Position numbers and translations under genes: made by a program. This document shows positions 45,652 through 54,680 of a DNA stretch of 64,000 nt, in pieces; positions within the stretch are counted from its first letter, which is position 1, and every line of letters starts with the position of its first letter. Location: positions 1 through 64,000 of the forward strand of contig JAQURM010000007.1 in the NCBI GenBank assembly GCA_028715605.1, given 5' to 3'. This DNA comes from Desulfovibrionales bacterium. Lineage in GTDB: Bacteria; Desulfobacterota; QYQD01. The notes below the pieces were generated by a model that worked only from the letters and a program-made list of their open reading frames with translations, made no database searches and was not told where the DNA came from.

Positions 45652-46398
45652 ATGGTGAATGAACCTAAAATACTTGGATTTTTATGTCACTGGTGTTGCT
45701 ATGCGGCGGCGGATGCCGCGGGTGTGGCCCGGTTTCAGTATCCGTCCTACATTCGGACTATACGGGTCATGTGTACCGGCAGGATAGATCCCGCCTTTAT
45801 TCTGGACGGTTTTGTCAAAGGGGCGGACGGGATTTTCATGGGCGGGTGACACCTTGGTGAATGTCATTACCGGTCCGGTAATTTCGAAGCCATAAAAAAG
45901 ATCAAATTAATCCACACCATCCTGGATCAGGTTGGAGTGGACAAGGGAAGGGTGAGTCTGGAATGGGTCTCTGCTGCCGAAGGCCCGCGTTTTGTCCAGG
46001 TGGTAACCGACTTCTCCCATCGAATCCGAGCCCTTGGCCCGGTAGGGCAAAGTGAGGGCGTTGATCGCCGGCTTCTGCTCCGTAAGCTGGAGGCTGCCAG
46101 GCTGGCTGCGGAGGGCATGAAGCTGCGGGCGGCTTTTGCGAAACAGGCCAAAGAGATGAAGGAAAGCAACGCCGATTTTCCCTCTGAAGATAAACTGAGA
46201 GCAACGCTCGTTGATGAAATGGACATTTTTGAGACTCTCCTGTTCCTTCAGAAAGACAAGAACGACATCGCAGAGCTGGCGGAATTGCTGAATCTTTCGC
46301 CGGAACGGGTCAAGTACTGTATCGACACGCTGGGCAGGAGGAATATCTGGAGCGGAGTACCGTATGGAAACAGTTCTGTTAACTCAAGCGGATCCTAA
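45652..46398 (+). CDS. mvhD: MvhD-like iron-sulfur/selenoprotein subunit (Sec at 45847-45849)
   Basis: About 248 residues when the in-frame UGA is read as Sec: ...KGADGIFMGG-U-HLGECHYRSGNFEAIKK. In canonical MvhD this site is GCHPGDCHY, so Sec replaces a cluster-ligand Cys. The N-terminal GFLCHWCCYAAADAAG supplies the other Cys ligands of a 2Fe-2S cluster. A SECIS stem ATTACC/GGTAAT with GGTCC loop lies 22 bases downstream. It hands electrons to HdrA in hydrogenase or Bam-like complexes (BamF). ATG 45652 has GAGG at 45639-45642. The C-terminal 65 residues (IAELAELLNLSPERVKYCID) are a helical extension not in every MvhD. Confidence 0.9.
45866..45882 (+). promoter_or_regulatory. SECIS hairpin of mvhD
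   Basis: Perfect ATTACC (45866-45871) / GGTAAT (45877-45882) stem with GGTCC loop; the loop begins 22 bases after the UGA at 45847-45849. Confidence 0.85.
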
Positions 46399-46831
46399 GT
46401 TCAAATACGAAATCGCCGGGAAGATAGGCCTGGAGGAGATAAAGCCCTGCTATTCCTGCGGGTCATGTACGGGGGTATGCCCGGTTCGGGAGGTCATAGA
46501 GGATTTCGACCCACGGCGCATCATACACATGATCGTTCTGGGTATGAGAGATGAGGTTCTTTCATCTGACCTTATCTGGTTTTGCTGCCTGTGCAACTCC
46601 TGCTATTTCGTTTGTCCGCAAGGGATAAAGTTCGCACGTATAGCCACCGAGCTGCAAAAAATGGCGCTGGCCGAGGGGCGCGTTGACGATGACTTCCTGA
46701 AACGGTTGGAGCCGGTTAAGGCCTGTTTACAGGATCTATGCCGTCGTACCATGTTTATGAAGGTGAAAGAAGGCATGCGGGGGACGCATATCATGCCCTG
46801 CTGGCGAAAGTATACGGCGAAAGCAGGTTAA
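46364..46831 (+). CDS. HdrC-like iron-sulfur subunit
   Basis: 155 residues. Two CxxCxxCxxxCP groups, CYSCGSCTGVCPV near residue 29 and CCLCNSCYFVCPQ near residue 74, and the helical layout of HdrC. The start overlaps the end of mvhD by 35 bases. HdrB, the usual CCG partner, is absent here, so it probably connects MvhD/HdrA with the Nuo-like module. Confidence 0.85.
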   Translation: METVLLTQADPKFKYEIAGKIGLEEIKPCYSCGSCTGVCPVREVIEDFDPRRIIHMIVLGMRDEVLSSDLIWFCCLCNSCYFVCPQGIKFARIATELQKMALAEGRVDDDFLKRLEPVKACLQDLCRRTMFMKVKEGMRGTHIMPCWRKYTAKAG

Positions 46832-46834
46832 ACA

Positions 46835-47320
46835 ATGGACCTCAAAAAAGTTGACTCTATATTGGAAAAGCACGGCTACCGTCACTCGGAAATAATCGGC
46901 ATCATGCAGGATTTACAGGAGATCGAGAATTACCTGCCGCAGGAAATGCTTCGCTACATATCCGGGAAGCTGGAACTCAAGCTGACAAGGATTTTCGACA
47001 TTGCCACTTTCTACAAGTGTTTCAGTCTGGTGCCGAGAGGACGTCACATTATCAGAGTATGTTGCGGCACCGCCTGTCATCTTGGCGGCGCGGCGCGGAA
47101 TTTGGAACAAGTAAAGAGGCTACTCAATGTGGAAGCAGGGGAAACGACAGATGACCGTAATTTCTCGTTGGAGACGGTTAACTGTCTTGGCGCCTGTGCC
47201 CTGGCGCCGGTTACTGTGGTAGACAAGGATTATTACGACGGCGTGCATCCCGGCAAAATCGAGAAAATTCTTTCGAAATATTATCCGGAGTCAAAAAGGT
47301 TACCCCATGAACAGGATTAG
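46835..47320 (+). CDS. NuoE-like (BamG) 2Fe-2S thioredoxin-fold subunit
   Basis: 161 residues. N-terminal helical bundle (ENYLPQEMLRYISGKLELKL, FDIATFYKCFSLVPRG) and a C-terminal thioredoxin fold with the 2Fe-2S ligands in CCGTACHLGG and CLGACALAP. Part of the NADH-oxidising module. It overlaps the NuoF gene by 14 bases. Confidence 0.93.
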   Translation: MDLKKVDSILEKHGYRHSEIIGIMQDLQEIENYLPQEMLRYISGKLELKLTRIFDIATFYKCFSLVPRGRHIIRVCCGTACHLGGAARNLEQVKRLLNVEAGETTDDRNFSLETVNCLGACALAPVTVVDKDYYDGVHPGKIEKILSKYYPESKRLPHEQD

Positions 47321-49160
47321 AGCTATATCAGACCTGGAAGAATTGCGCCGATCGATTCTTGCAAAGAAAGATCCAAACAGGGTTGTAATTGGGGTTTGCT
47401 GCACCACCGGCTGTCAGGCCAGACGGTCCGGGGAGGTTATTGACGCCTTTAAAAACGAAATAAAAGAAAAAGGACTTCAAGACAAGGTAGAAATCAAAAA
47501 GACCGGATGTCATGGCTTTTGTGAAATGGGTCCTATTGTGGTCGTTGAGCCGGCTAATAGCTTCTACTGCCGGGTGAGCGCTAAAGATGTTACGGATATT
47601 GTTTCCGAAACCGCCTTAAAGGATAAGGTCATAGATCGATTATTATGGAGGCACCCGGAGACTAAAGAAGTGGTTGTGTCTCAAAAAGACATCCCTTTTT
47701 ATAAAAAACAGAAGAAGGTCGTTTCTCATAACAGCGGCCGGATCGATCCGACGAATATAGAAGACTATATAGCGGTTGGGGGATATGACGCTCTGGCAAA
47801 AAGCCTGACCGCTATGACTCCGGCAGAGATAGTGGAAACCGTTGTCGCTTCCGGTATCCGGGGAAGGGGCGGAGGCGGTTTCCCAACCGGTATAAAATGG
47901 AGAATTTGCAGTTCTGCGCCCGGTGACACGAAGTATATTATAGCCAATGGTGACGAGGGTGATCCCGGCGCGTACATGGATCGAAGTCTTATGGAGGGCG
48001 ACCCGCATAGTATTATCGAGGGGATGATCATCGGCGGTTTTGCCATCGGGGCGCGTGAAGGCATTATATATGTGCGGGGTGAATATCCGATAGCTATTAT
48101 GCACTTGTCCCGTGCTATAAAACAGGCGGAAGAATATGGCCTTCTGGGCCGGGATATTCTGGGCAGTGATTTTGATTTCACGCTTAAGATAAGCAGGGGT
48201 GCCGGGGCGTTTGTATGCGGAGAAGAAACCGCCCTCATGATTTCCATCGAGGGCAGGAGCGGCGCCCCGCGGCCCAGACCGCCTTACCCGGCCATCGAAG
48301 GATTATGGGGCAAACCTACAGTCCTGAATAACGTGGAGACCTTTGCCAATATCCCCAAGATAATTTTAAACGGCGCGTCCTGGTATTCTGATATGGGAAC
48401 GGCCGGAAGCAAGGGGACAAAGATATTCTCGCTGGTGGGTAAGGTCAGGAATACGGGGTTGGTCGAAGTGGAGATGGGGACTACTCTCCGCGAAATTATT
48501 TTTGATATTGGAGGCGGGATCAGAAAAGGCAGGCGTTTCAAAGCGGTTCAGACCGGAGGGCCGTCCGGAGGGTGTATCCCTATCAGTAAGATAGGCATGT
48601 CTGTTGATTATGACAGTCTCAGGGATGTTGGGGCCATTATGGGTTCAGGCGGCATGATCGTGATGGATGAGACATCCTGCATGGTGGATGTCGCCAGGTA
48701 CTTCATAAACTTCTTGATGTTCGAATCGTGCGGCAAATGTGTCCCATGCCGGGAAGGCCTGAAACAGATGCATGAGATATTGAAAAATATCTGCGAGGGC
48801 CGGGGACAGAGAGGTGATATTGAATTATTAAGCGATCTTGCCGGTGTTATGACGCCGGCCTCTCTGTGTGCCTTGGGCGGGACTGCTTCCAATCCTGTGC
48901 TCAGCACTATTCGGTACTTCCGGGATGAATATGAGGCCCATATATTTGATAAAAAGTGCCTGGCCGGGGTATGCAAAAACCTCTTTGAATATGTTGTTGA
49001 CGAGGAGCGTTGTAACGGTTGCACCCTCTGTCAGCTCAGATGTCCGCAGGGAGCCATTTCCGGCGAAAAAAAGAAGCCCCATGTGATCGACCGTGAGCGG
49101 TGTATTAAGTGCGGTATCTGTTACAGTATATGCAAGCGGGAAGCAATCAGAGTCAAATAG
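47307..49160 (+). CDS. NuoF-like (BamH) NAD(H)-binding subunit
   Basis: 617 residues. Three parts: an N-terminal 2Fe-2S ferredoxin fold (CCTTGCQARR, KKTGCHGFCEMGP); the NuoF core with the FMN/NADH motifs RGRGGGGFPTGIKW and NGDEGDPGAYMDRSLMEGDP and the N3 cluster SCGKCVPCREG near residue 475; and a C-terminal two-cluster ferredoxin (CNGCTLCQLRCP, CIKCGICYSIC). It corresponds to HydB/HndC-type bifurcating subunits and to BamH. It exchanges electrons between NAD(H) and the HdrA/AOR unit. Confidence 0.95.
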   Translation: MNRIRAISDLEELRRSILAKKDPNRVVIGVCCTTGCQARRSGEVIDAFKNEIKEKGLQDKVEIKKTGCHGFCEMGPIVVVEPANSFYCRVSAKDVTDIVSETALKDKVIDRLLWRHPETKEVVVSQKDIPFYKKQKKVVSHNSGRIDPTNIEDYIAVGGYDALAKSLTAMTPAEIVETVVASGIRGRGGGGFPTGIKWRICSSAPGDTKYIIANGDEGDPGAYMDRSLMEGDPHSIIEGMIIGGFAIGAREGIIYVRGEYPIAIMHLSRAIKQAEEYGLLGRDILGSDFDFTLKISRGAGAFVCGEETALMISIEGRSGAPRPRPPYPAIEGLWGKPTVLNNVETFANIPKIILNGASWYSDMGTAGSKGTKIFSLVGKVRNTGLVEVEMGTTLREIIFDIGGGIRKGRRFKAVQTGGPSGGCIPISKIGMSVDYDSLRDVGAIMGSGGMIVMDETSCMVDVARYFINFLMFESCGKCVPCREGLKQMHEILKNICEGRGQRGDIELLSDLAGVMTPASLCALGGTASNPVLSTIRYFRDEYEAHIFDKKCLAGVCKNLFEYVVDEERCNGCTLCQLRCPQGAISGEKKKPHVIDRERCIKCGICYSICKREAIRVK

Positions 49161-49176
49161 CCGTAGGAGAAAAAGA

Positions 49177-49899
49177 GTGAAGGTAGCCATAATAATTGAC
49201 GGCCAAAGGGTACAGATCGACCGCGGCGCTCCGATTATTGATGCGGCCAGGAAAGCCGGTATTTTTATTCCCACTCTCTGTTACCACGAGGCCCTCAAGG
49301 CGTATGGGTCGTGTCGCCTCTGTATGGTGGAGGTTATTCAGAATAGGCAGTCCAGGTTGGTAACGTCCTGCAACTTTCCGGCAGAAGGGGGGATGGAGGT
49401 CTTTACCGATACACTCAGGGTCAGAAAAATCAGAAGGGTAATCGTGGAACTCTTACTGGCGAGATGTCCTGATGTGCCGTTGCTACGGACCATGGCTGTG
49501 CAGATGGGGATTGACTTCAACCGTTTCCGAAAAAAAGAGGGGAAAGAGTGCATCCTGTGCGGACTCTGCGTCCGTTTTTGTGAAGAAGTCGTGGGGGTCG
49601 GGGCCATAGGCCTGGCCAATCGGGGTACGGAACGCGAAGTGGCGACCCCTTTTAGGGTGGCCTCGGATGTCTGTATCGGCTGTGGTTCATGCACGTATAT
49701 ATGCCCTACAGGGTGCATTGAGATGGTCCCTGACGAAGAAACACCAAAACTGCGGCGTATGAACCTGGGTAAACTCTCACTTTCTCCCTGCCCGAATAAA
49801 TATCAGTGTGAGACATGCTCAATTGAGCAAGAATTCTTTGAGGAGATAAAGCGGGTTATCGCCGACTTTCGGAGTAAGCATAAAAGAACGCCGTTTTAA
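49177..49899 (+). CDS. NuoG-like (BamI) iron-sulfur subunit
   Basis: 240 residues from GTG 49177, preceded by TAGGAGA. The N-terminal 2Fe-2S domain shows CYHEALKAYGSCRLCMVEV with a further Cys (TSC), and the ferredoxin-like part has CILCGLCVRFC and CIGCGSCTYICPTGC. The His-Cys cluster region and the large molybdopterin-like domain of true NuoG are missing, as in hydrogenase- and Bam-type small homologues. It ends the AOR-Hdr-Nuo cluster. Confidence 0.9.
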   Translation: MKVAIIIDGQRVQIDRGAPIIDAARKAGIFIPTLCYHEALKAYGSCRLCMVEVIQNRQSRLVTSCNFPAEGGMEVFTDTLRVRKIRRVIVELLLARCPDVPLLRTMAVQMGIDFNRFRKKEGKECILCGLCVRFCEEVVGVGAIGLANRGTEREVATPFRVASDVCIGCGSCTYICPTGCIEMVPDEETPKLRRMNLGKLSLSPCPNKYQCETCSIEQEFFEEIKRVIADFRSKHKRTPF

Positions 49900-50091
49900 G
49901 AGACTGCCCTTCCATCTTTTCCCTTTATAAAGCTGCCATATACCCGTCCGCATTGCATAGCTGGGCTTTTTTGCTTTTTGCAGGCATGTGTAATATATAG
50001 TATAGTAGGCTTTTAGGAAAACCATCCCGATCGCGACGTAGCATCAGCCCGCGCGGAGAAAAATAACCTCAAGGAAGCAGTGTGAGGCATT
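49900..50091. other. Spacer upstream of the sigma-54 activator
   Basis: No gene is seen. The phrase CTGCCCTTCC.TCTTTTCCCTTTATAAAG.CTGCCATA recurs in variant form near 58657-58690. An A/T-rich stretch (49990-50010) may hold the promoter. Confidence 0.45.
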
Positions 50092-51480
50092 ATGAGTCTG
50101 ACCTATAGAAAAAACATGAAATCCGGGAGTCTTACCCCCACCGAGGCCATCCTGGAGAGCATCTCGGACGGTGTATTCACGGTGGACTCGGGATGGCGCA
50201 TCACTTCGTTCAACCGGGCGGCAGAAGAGATCACGGGCGTATCGCGTAAAGAAGCGATCGGCCAGCGATGCTCAGAGGTGTTCCGCTCCAACATGTGCGG
50301 GGCCGCCTGCGCGCTTCAAGAGACTTTGAAGACGGGCAAACCCATCGTCGGGAAATCCGGATATATCATCGACTCAAACGGAAACCACATCCCCATCAGC
50401 ATCTCCACCGCCGTGCTACGGGACGCCTCCGGCCGCGTGATCGGCGGCGCGGAGACCTTTCGCGACCTCTCCGAAATTGAGGCGCTGCGCCGGGAGTTGA
50501 AGGGAAAGTTCCGGATCGGCGATCTTGCCAGCCGAAGTCCTTTGATGCAGCGATTGTTCGAGGTTTTGCCCGCCATTGCCGCCAGTCCCAGTACGGTTCT
50601 CATCCTCGGAGAAACCGGAACCGGCAAGGAATTGGTGGCGCGGACGGTTCACTCCCTCAGCCCTCGTAACCGGGGGCCGTTCATCGCGGTCAACTGCGGA
50701 GCCTTGCCCGATACGCTTCTGGAGTCGGAGTTGTTCGGCTACAAGGCTGGGGCATTCACCGGCGCAAACAAGGACAAGCCCGGCCGTTTCGCGTTGGCCA
50801 AGGGAGGGACCATCTTCCTCGACGAGATCGGCGAGATCAGCCCGGCCCTCCAGGTCAGGCTGCTCCGTGTGCTGCAGGAGCGGACATACGAGCCGTTAGG
50901 GGCAACCCGCTCGGAGACCGCCGATGAGCGGGTCGTCGTCGCCACAAACAAGGATCTGGCTGAGCTGGTACGTCAGGGCCTTTTTCGAGAGGACCTCTAT
51001 TACCGCGTGAACGTGGTGCGCATCGAACTGCCTCCTTTGCGCCGGCGAAAAGAGGACATCCCCCTTTTGGTAGATCAGTTTATCACCCGGTTCAACCGGT
51101 TGCAGAAAAAAACTGTTGAGGGAATCACATCGGAAGCCACGTCTTTCCTTATGTCCCATGATTGGCCGGGAAACATTCGTGAGCTGGAAAACGCCATCGA
51201 GCACGCTTTCATTCTTTGCAACGAGGGGCGCATCGGCATCGAACACCTGCCCGAGGGGTTAACGGCTCATGGCGAGGCCGGGCGTACGGATTCCGATCTG
51301 CGGTCCGCCCACGATATTCTCGACGCCCAGGCCATTCACGCCGCTCTTGAACGCAATAACTTCAATAGGCTGGCGGCGGCAAGGGAACTTGGCATTCACA
51401 AGACCACGCTCTTTCGCAGAATGAAGAGGCTGGGCATTGCCCTCCCCCGGCAACCCGGCCGGTCCACGAGCATGCGGTAG
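50092..51480 (+). CDS. PAS-containing sigma-54 activator (enhancer-binding protein)
   Basis: 462 residues. A PAS domain at about 15-130 contains an unusual Cys cluster, QRCSEVFRSNMCGAACALQ, which could hold a heme, iron-sulfur cluster or redox disulphide. The AAA+ domain has Walker A GETGTGKE, the sigma-54-contacting loop GAFTGA, and the arginine-finger FREDLYYRVNV region. A Fis-type helix-turn-helix ends the protein (NNFNRLAAARELGIHKTTLF). It lies directly upstream of a sigma-54 promoter (51610) that reads into a NifX/IscU cluster, so that cluster is the likely target, in response to a redox or metal signal. Confidence 0.92.
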   Translation: MSLTYRKNMKSGSLTPTEAILESISDGVFTVDSGWRITSFNRAAEEITGVSRKEAIGQRCSEVFRSNMCGAACALQETLKTGKPIVGKSGYIIDSNGNHIPISISTAVLRDASGRVIGGAETFRDLSEIEALRRELKGKFRIGDLASRSPLMQRLFEVLPAIAASPSTVLILGETGTGKELVARTVHSLSPRNRGPFIAVNCGALPDTLLESELFGYKAGAFTGANKDKPGRFALAKGGTIFLDEIGEISPALQVRLLRVLQERTYEPLGATRSETADERVVVATNKDLAELVRQGLFREDLYYRVNVVRIELPPLRRRKEDIPLLVDQFITRFNRLQKKTVEGITSEATSFLMSHDWPGNIRELENAIEHAFILCNEGRIGIEHLPEGLTAHGEAGRTDSDLRSAHDILDAQAIHAALERNNFNRLAAARELGIHKTTLFRRMKRLGIALPRQPGRSTSMR

Positions 51481-51609
51481 CGTTTGCGCACCTCTGGCGG
51501 GCTATGATGGTAGCTTGTATGCAACCTGGCCATCCCCGAATTTTATCTTCCTTCATATAACAACATCGTATTTCAATAAGATATGAGTTCTGTAGCCGAG
51601 GGTTACGCG

Positions 51610-51627
51610 TTGGCATAGTCTATGCAT
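51610..51627 (+). promoter_or_regulatory. Sigma-54 promoter of the NifX/IscU cluster
   Basis: TTGGCATAGTCTATGCAT: GG at 51612-51613 and GC at 51624-51625 separated by exactly ten bases. Transcription would begin near 51636, upstream of the CGGC-domain gene at 51769. The activator gene lies immediately upstream. Confidence 0.75.
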
Positions 51628-51678
51628 TTTGATGGCCGAGGCAAAAAGTATATATTGAGTGAGGCATAAAATCACATT

Positions 51679-51728
51679 GAAGCTCCCCGCAGTAAGCTGC
51701 GGGGAATGCGCTCGCTATGCATGTTCAA
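51679..51728. repeat. GCGGGGAATGCGCTCGC element, copy B
   Basis: GAAGCTCCCCGCAG then loop TAAG then CTGCGGGG forms an eight-base-pair hairpin, followed by AATGCGCTCGCTATGCATG, identical to 6415-6446 over its second half. It lies in the leader of the CGGC operon. Confidence 0.75.
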
Positions 51729-51768
51729 GAACTACCGGTAATTGCTTTGTAATCGAAAGGAGAACGAA

Positions 51769-52146
51769 GTGGCAAAAATTGGTTTGATCCGTTGTGAAAA
51801 AAACGAAAAGCGATGCCCCCTTACCGGTTGTCTTCAAAGTATGAAGAACACCACCCAGGCCTTTGCCCGCTATGCGGATGCCGAACTCGTCGGGGTTTTC
51901 ACCTGCCGGTGTCCGGGGGAAGGCGTTGTAGAACTGTCGAAAATCCTGAAGAGTAAAGGCGCCGAGGTAATTCATTGGTGTACCTGTACCTTCGCCCGCC
52001 AGGAAAACGGGAAATGGGTGGCGGGCGGCGGCTTTTGTGACAGCGTGGATACGATTCTTAATCGTATCTCCCAGGAGGCAGAAATTACATGTGTAAAAGG
52101 TACGGCCCATCTTCCAGAGGGATATCAGCCGAAAGTATTCGAGTGA
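51769..52146 (+). CDS. CGGC-domain protein (metal-binding)
   Basis: 125 residues from GTG 51769, preceded by AAGGAGA. KIGLIRCEKNEKRCPLTGC and VGVFTCRCPGEGVV, then HWCTCTFARQEN, the Cys-rich pattern of CGGC-domain proteins, which are thought to bind metal ions. It is the first gene of a cluster with NifX- and IscU-like proteins. The exact function is unknown. Confidence 0.8.
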   Translation: MAKIGLIRCEKNEKRCPLTGCLQSMKNTTQAFARYADAELVGVFTCRCPGEGVVELSKILKSKGAEVIHWCTCTFARQENGKWVAGGGFCDSVDTILNRISQEAEITCVKGTAHLPEGYQPKVFE

Positions 52147-52167
52147 GCATGGGGTGAGGTCAAGGCG

Positions 52168-52641
52168 ATGACAGACGATTTGGATGCCTTTGTACAACAA
52201 CTTCAATCAGGCATTTTTGAGGAAACCATGAGAGAGTGGGGTGAGAAGGCCTACCAGCGCTGGCGAAATCCCAGCTATCTGGGAGCGATGGACGATGCGG
52301 ATGGCAAGGCCTCTCTGAGAGGGTCTTGCGGAGATCAAATGCAGATTTATCTAAAGGTTGATGCGCATCGGGTGACCAGGGCGTCTTTTCTAACAGATGG
52401 ATGCGGTCCCAGCGTGGTGTGTGGTTCTTTCGCGGCCGAAATGTCTTTGGGGAAGGATCCCGAAGGACTTTTTGAAATATCAGGGGAGGCCATTTTATCA
52501 GCCATTGGCGGCCTACCCAAAGACCATGAGCATTGCGCCTTTCTGGCCGCCGAGACTCTCCAGGCGGCGGCTAACGATTATCTTGTCAGGCAAGCGCAAA
52601 AATACAAAACCACAACAGTAGGTCAAGACGTTTGCGAATGA
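52168..52641 (+). CDS. IscU/NifU-type iron-sulfur scaffold-like protein
   Basis: 157 residues. The three Cys positions of the scaffold are seen in [23 protein letters not shown] and DHEHCAFLA, with helix [20 protein letters not shown] before them. It lacks the standard IscU LPPVK motif. It probably holds an Fe-S or Fe-based cluster with the NifX-like partner that overlaps it by four bases. Confidence 0.85.
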   Translation: MTDDLDAFVQQLQSGIFEETMREWGEKAYQRWRNPSYLGAMDDADGKASLRGSCGDQMQIYLKVDAHRVTRASFLTDGCGPSVVCGSFAAEMSLGKDPEGLFEISGEAILSAIGGLPKDHEHCAFLAAETLQAAANDYLVRQAQKYKTTTVGQDVCE

Positions 52642-53279
52642 ACAAAACCGGAATATTTGAAGGTAGGATGAATGGAGGCCGGACCGAGGCCTCTCCTTCC
52701 AGACAAGCGCTTTCTGGAACAAAAATAGCTTTCGCAACTCTGGACAAGCGAATTGCACCGGTCTTTGACACCGCACGGCAGATTCATGTTATCGAGGCCA
52801 AGTTCGGGCAGATTGTTCGCGAAAGCCGGGAGCCGCTGGCGGACAATCTGCCGGTTCAAAAGGCGCTTCGGCTGGCGGAGCTGGACATCGAGACGCTGGT
52901 TTGCGGCGCCATTTCCAGGCCGTTGCATGCATTGGTCACAGCTTACGGAATCCGTGTTATCTCATTTGTAGCTGGCGATTTACATGATGTTGTCCGGGCC
53001 TGGCTCTCAGGGCGGGTCGATTGGAATGCCTTTGCCATGCCGGGCTGTTGCGGGCGCGGGCGCCGTCGCTTCAGGGGAATGCGCGATATTTATCAGGAGG
53101 GAGCCGCTATGACCGCAGGCGCGCATGGCGGAATGGGAGCATCTGACGGCTCCGTGGCGGCCGGACCTGCCGGCTACTGCGTATGCCCACAATGCGGGCA
53201 TAAAGAACCACACGAACGCGGCGTGCCCTGCGTCGAGCGCAAGTGCCAAAAGTGCGGGGCCACCATGACCAGGAAATAG
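52638..53279 (+). CDS. NifX/NifB-domain cofactor-binding protein with zinc ribbon
   Basis: 213 residues from ATG 52638. The middle ([37 protein letters not shown]-like and [20 protein letters not shown]) is the dinitrogenase iron-molybdenum cofactor-biosynthesis fold. A Gly/Met linker leads to a zinc ribbon [10 protein letters not shown] / [13 protein letters not shown]. Such fusions are common in deltaproteobacteria and not tied to nitrogenase. The physiological cofactor is unknown. The start overlaps the scaffold gene. Confidence 0.85.
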   Translation: MNKTGIFEGRMNGGRTEASPSRQALSGTKIAFATLDKRIAPVFDTARQIHVIEAKFGQIVRESREPLADNLPVQKALRLAELDIETLVCGAISRPLHALVTAYGIRVISFVAGDLHDVVRAWLSGRVDWNAFAMPGCCGRGRRRFRGMRDIYQEGAAMTAGAHGGMGASDGSVAAGPAGYCVCPQCGHKEPHERGVPCVERKCQKCGATMTRK

Positions 53280-53329
53280 AAGATGAACCAGATGCATTTT
53301 AAATAGAACCATAAAAGGAGGACACGACG

Positions 53330-53701
53330 ATGCCAGGAGGAGATGGAACCGGACCCATGGGAATGGGACCAATGACGGGACGCGCGGCCGGCTACTGCGC
53401 GGGTTCTGGGATGCCGGGATACGCGAATTTTGCCCCAGGACGGGGTTTTGGCATGGGGTTTGGAAGGGGTAGCGGATACGGCGGACGCGGGAGGCGAAAC
53501 ATGTTTTATGCCACAGGCCGTCCGGGCTGGATGCGATTTGGAGGGTATGCAGGGTCCTATGGATACCCAATGCCATACCAGGAACCCAATGCGGAGATGG
53601 AAAAGCAGGCACTCAAGAGCCAGGCCGACGCATTGCAGTCGGAACTGGAATTAATCAAGAAGCGCCTCGCCGAGATTGAAACCGGATCTGCGAAGGCATG
53701 A
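53330..53701 (+). CDS. DUF5320-family Gly/Met-rich protein
   Basis: 123 residues: PGGDGTGPMGMGPMTGRAAG, then a Gly/Arg/Met-rich region and a C-terminal coiled coil (KSQADALQSELELIKKRLAE). The AAAGGAGG before ATG 53330 is strong. DUF5320 proteins almost always sit with NifX-domain genes; the start GDGTGPxGxGPxTGRxxG is their signature. Function unknown. Confidence 0.85.
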   Translation: MPGGDGTGPMGMGPMTGRAAGYCAGSGMPGYANFAPGRGFGMGFGRGSGYGGRGRRNMFYATGRPGWMRFGGYAGSYGYPMPYQEPNAEMEKQALKSQADALQSELELIKKRLAEIETGSAKA

Positions 53702-54603
53702 ATACGTCTCTCGATTGCATTCCCTGCTTCATTCGTCAGGCATTAGAGGCGGTTAGGATGGTTTCTACGGACCGCATCGTTCATGAAAGCGTTGTGCGTG
53801 ATGTGTTGCGCTGGACCGGTGAAATGGACTTGGATCATCCGCCTCCCGTTATGGGTCAACGTATTCACCGGCACCTCCGGGAGATTACCGGCGTAGAGGA
53901 CCCTTACCGGCTGGCGAAAGGACATCAGAACCGCATGGCCTTGAGTCTGCTCCCGGAGCTGAAAGCTGAGATCAAGGCCGCGTCGGACCCGCTGGCCATT
54001 GCGGTGCGCCTGGCCATTGCAGGGAATGTGATCGACATGGGTGTAAACGGCAGCGTGACCGAGTCCGATGTGCGCCAATCCGTTAGCCAGGCGCTGGCGG
54101 GGGCTTTCATCGGGGAGATGGATGAATTTCGACAATCTGTCGCCAAAGCCCGAAGTATCCTGTACCTGGCCGATAACGCCGGGGAGATTGTCTTTGACCG
54201 GCTGCTGATCGAGCAACTTTCACCGGAGCGGGTCACCGTAGCCGTGCGGGGCGCGCCGGTCATCAACGACGCGACCATGGACGACGCCCTGGATGTGGGA
54301 CTCCACGAAATCGTCGAGATCATCGACAACGGTTCGGATGCGCCGGGGACGATACTTGAGGAGTGCAACCAGGAATTTCGACGGCGATTCGCCGAGGCTG
54401 ATCTGATCCTTGCCAAGGGGCAAGGCAACTATGAGACACTTAACGACGGGCCGGCCAATATTTTTTTTCTGTTCAAGGCCAAGTGCCCTGTAATCGCGGA
54501 CCATGCTGGACTGCCGTTGGGGACACAGGCGCTGATCCGTTCGGGAAATATGATATCGAATTTGGAGAGCGATCTTTCCGCTGAAAGATCAAATGTTCGC
54601 TGA
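53698..54603 (+). CDS. DUF89/ARMT1-like metal-dependent phosphatase
   Basis: 301 residues starting LDCIPCFIRQALEAV, the CxxC start of prokaryotic DUF89 proteins; the metal site is in YLADNAGEIVFDRLLIEQL, then VRGAPVINDATMDDA and ILAKGQGNYETL. DUF89 enzymes act as damage-control phosphatases on phosphometabolites. Its start overlaps the DUF5320 stop by four bases, and it is common in NifX/DUF5320 clusters. Confidence 0.85.
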   Translation: MNTSLDCIPCFIRQALEAVRMVSTDRIVHESVVRDVLRWTGEMDLDHPPPVMGQRIHRHLREITGVEDPYRLAKGHQNRMALSLLPELKAEIKAASDPLAIAVRLAIAGNVIDMGVNGSVTESDVRQSVSQALAGAFIGEMDEFRQSVAKARSILYLADNAGEIVFDRLLIEQLSPERVTVAVRGAPVINDATMDDALDVGLHEIVEIIDNGSDAPGTILEECNQEFRRRFAEADLILAKGQGNYETLNDGPANIFFLFKAKCPVIADHAGLPLGTQALIRSGNMISNLESDLSAERSNVR

Positions 54604-54680
54604 GAGCATCAGCTTACAGGGCGCTGATTAACAGGCGTTCGGCCATCGCCGGATTTTACCGGGAAAGGAAAATTTTGAAT

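Noticed and set aside
46364-46831. HdrB/BamD-type CCG subunit
   Set aside because: The protein has only two CxxCxxCxxxC sites and no CCG domains, so it is HdrC-like.
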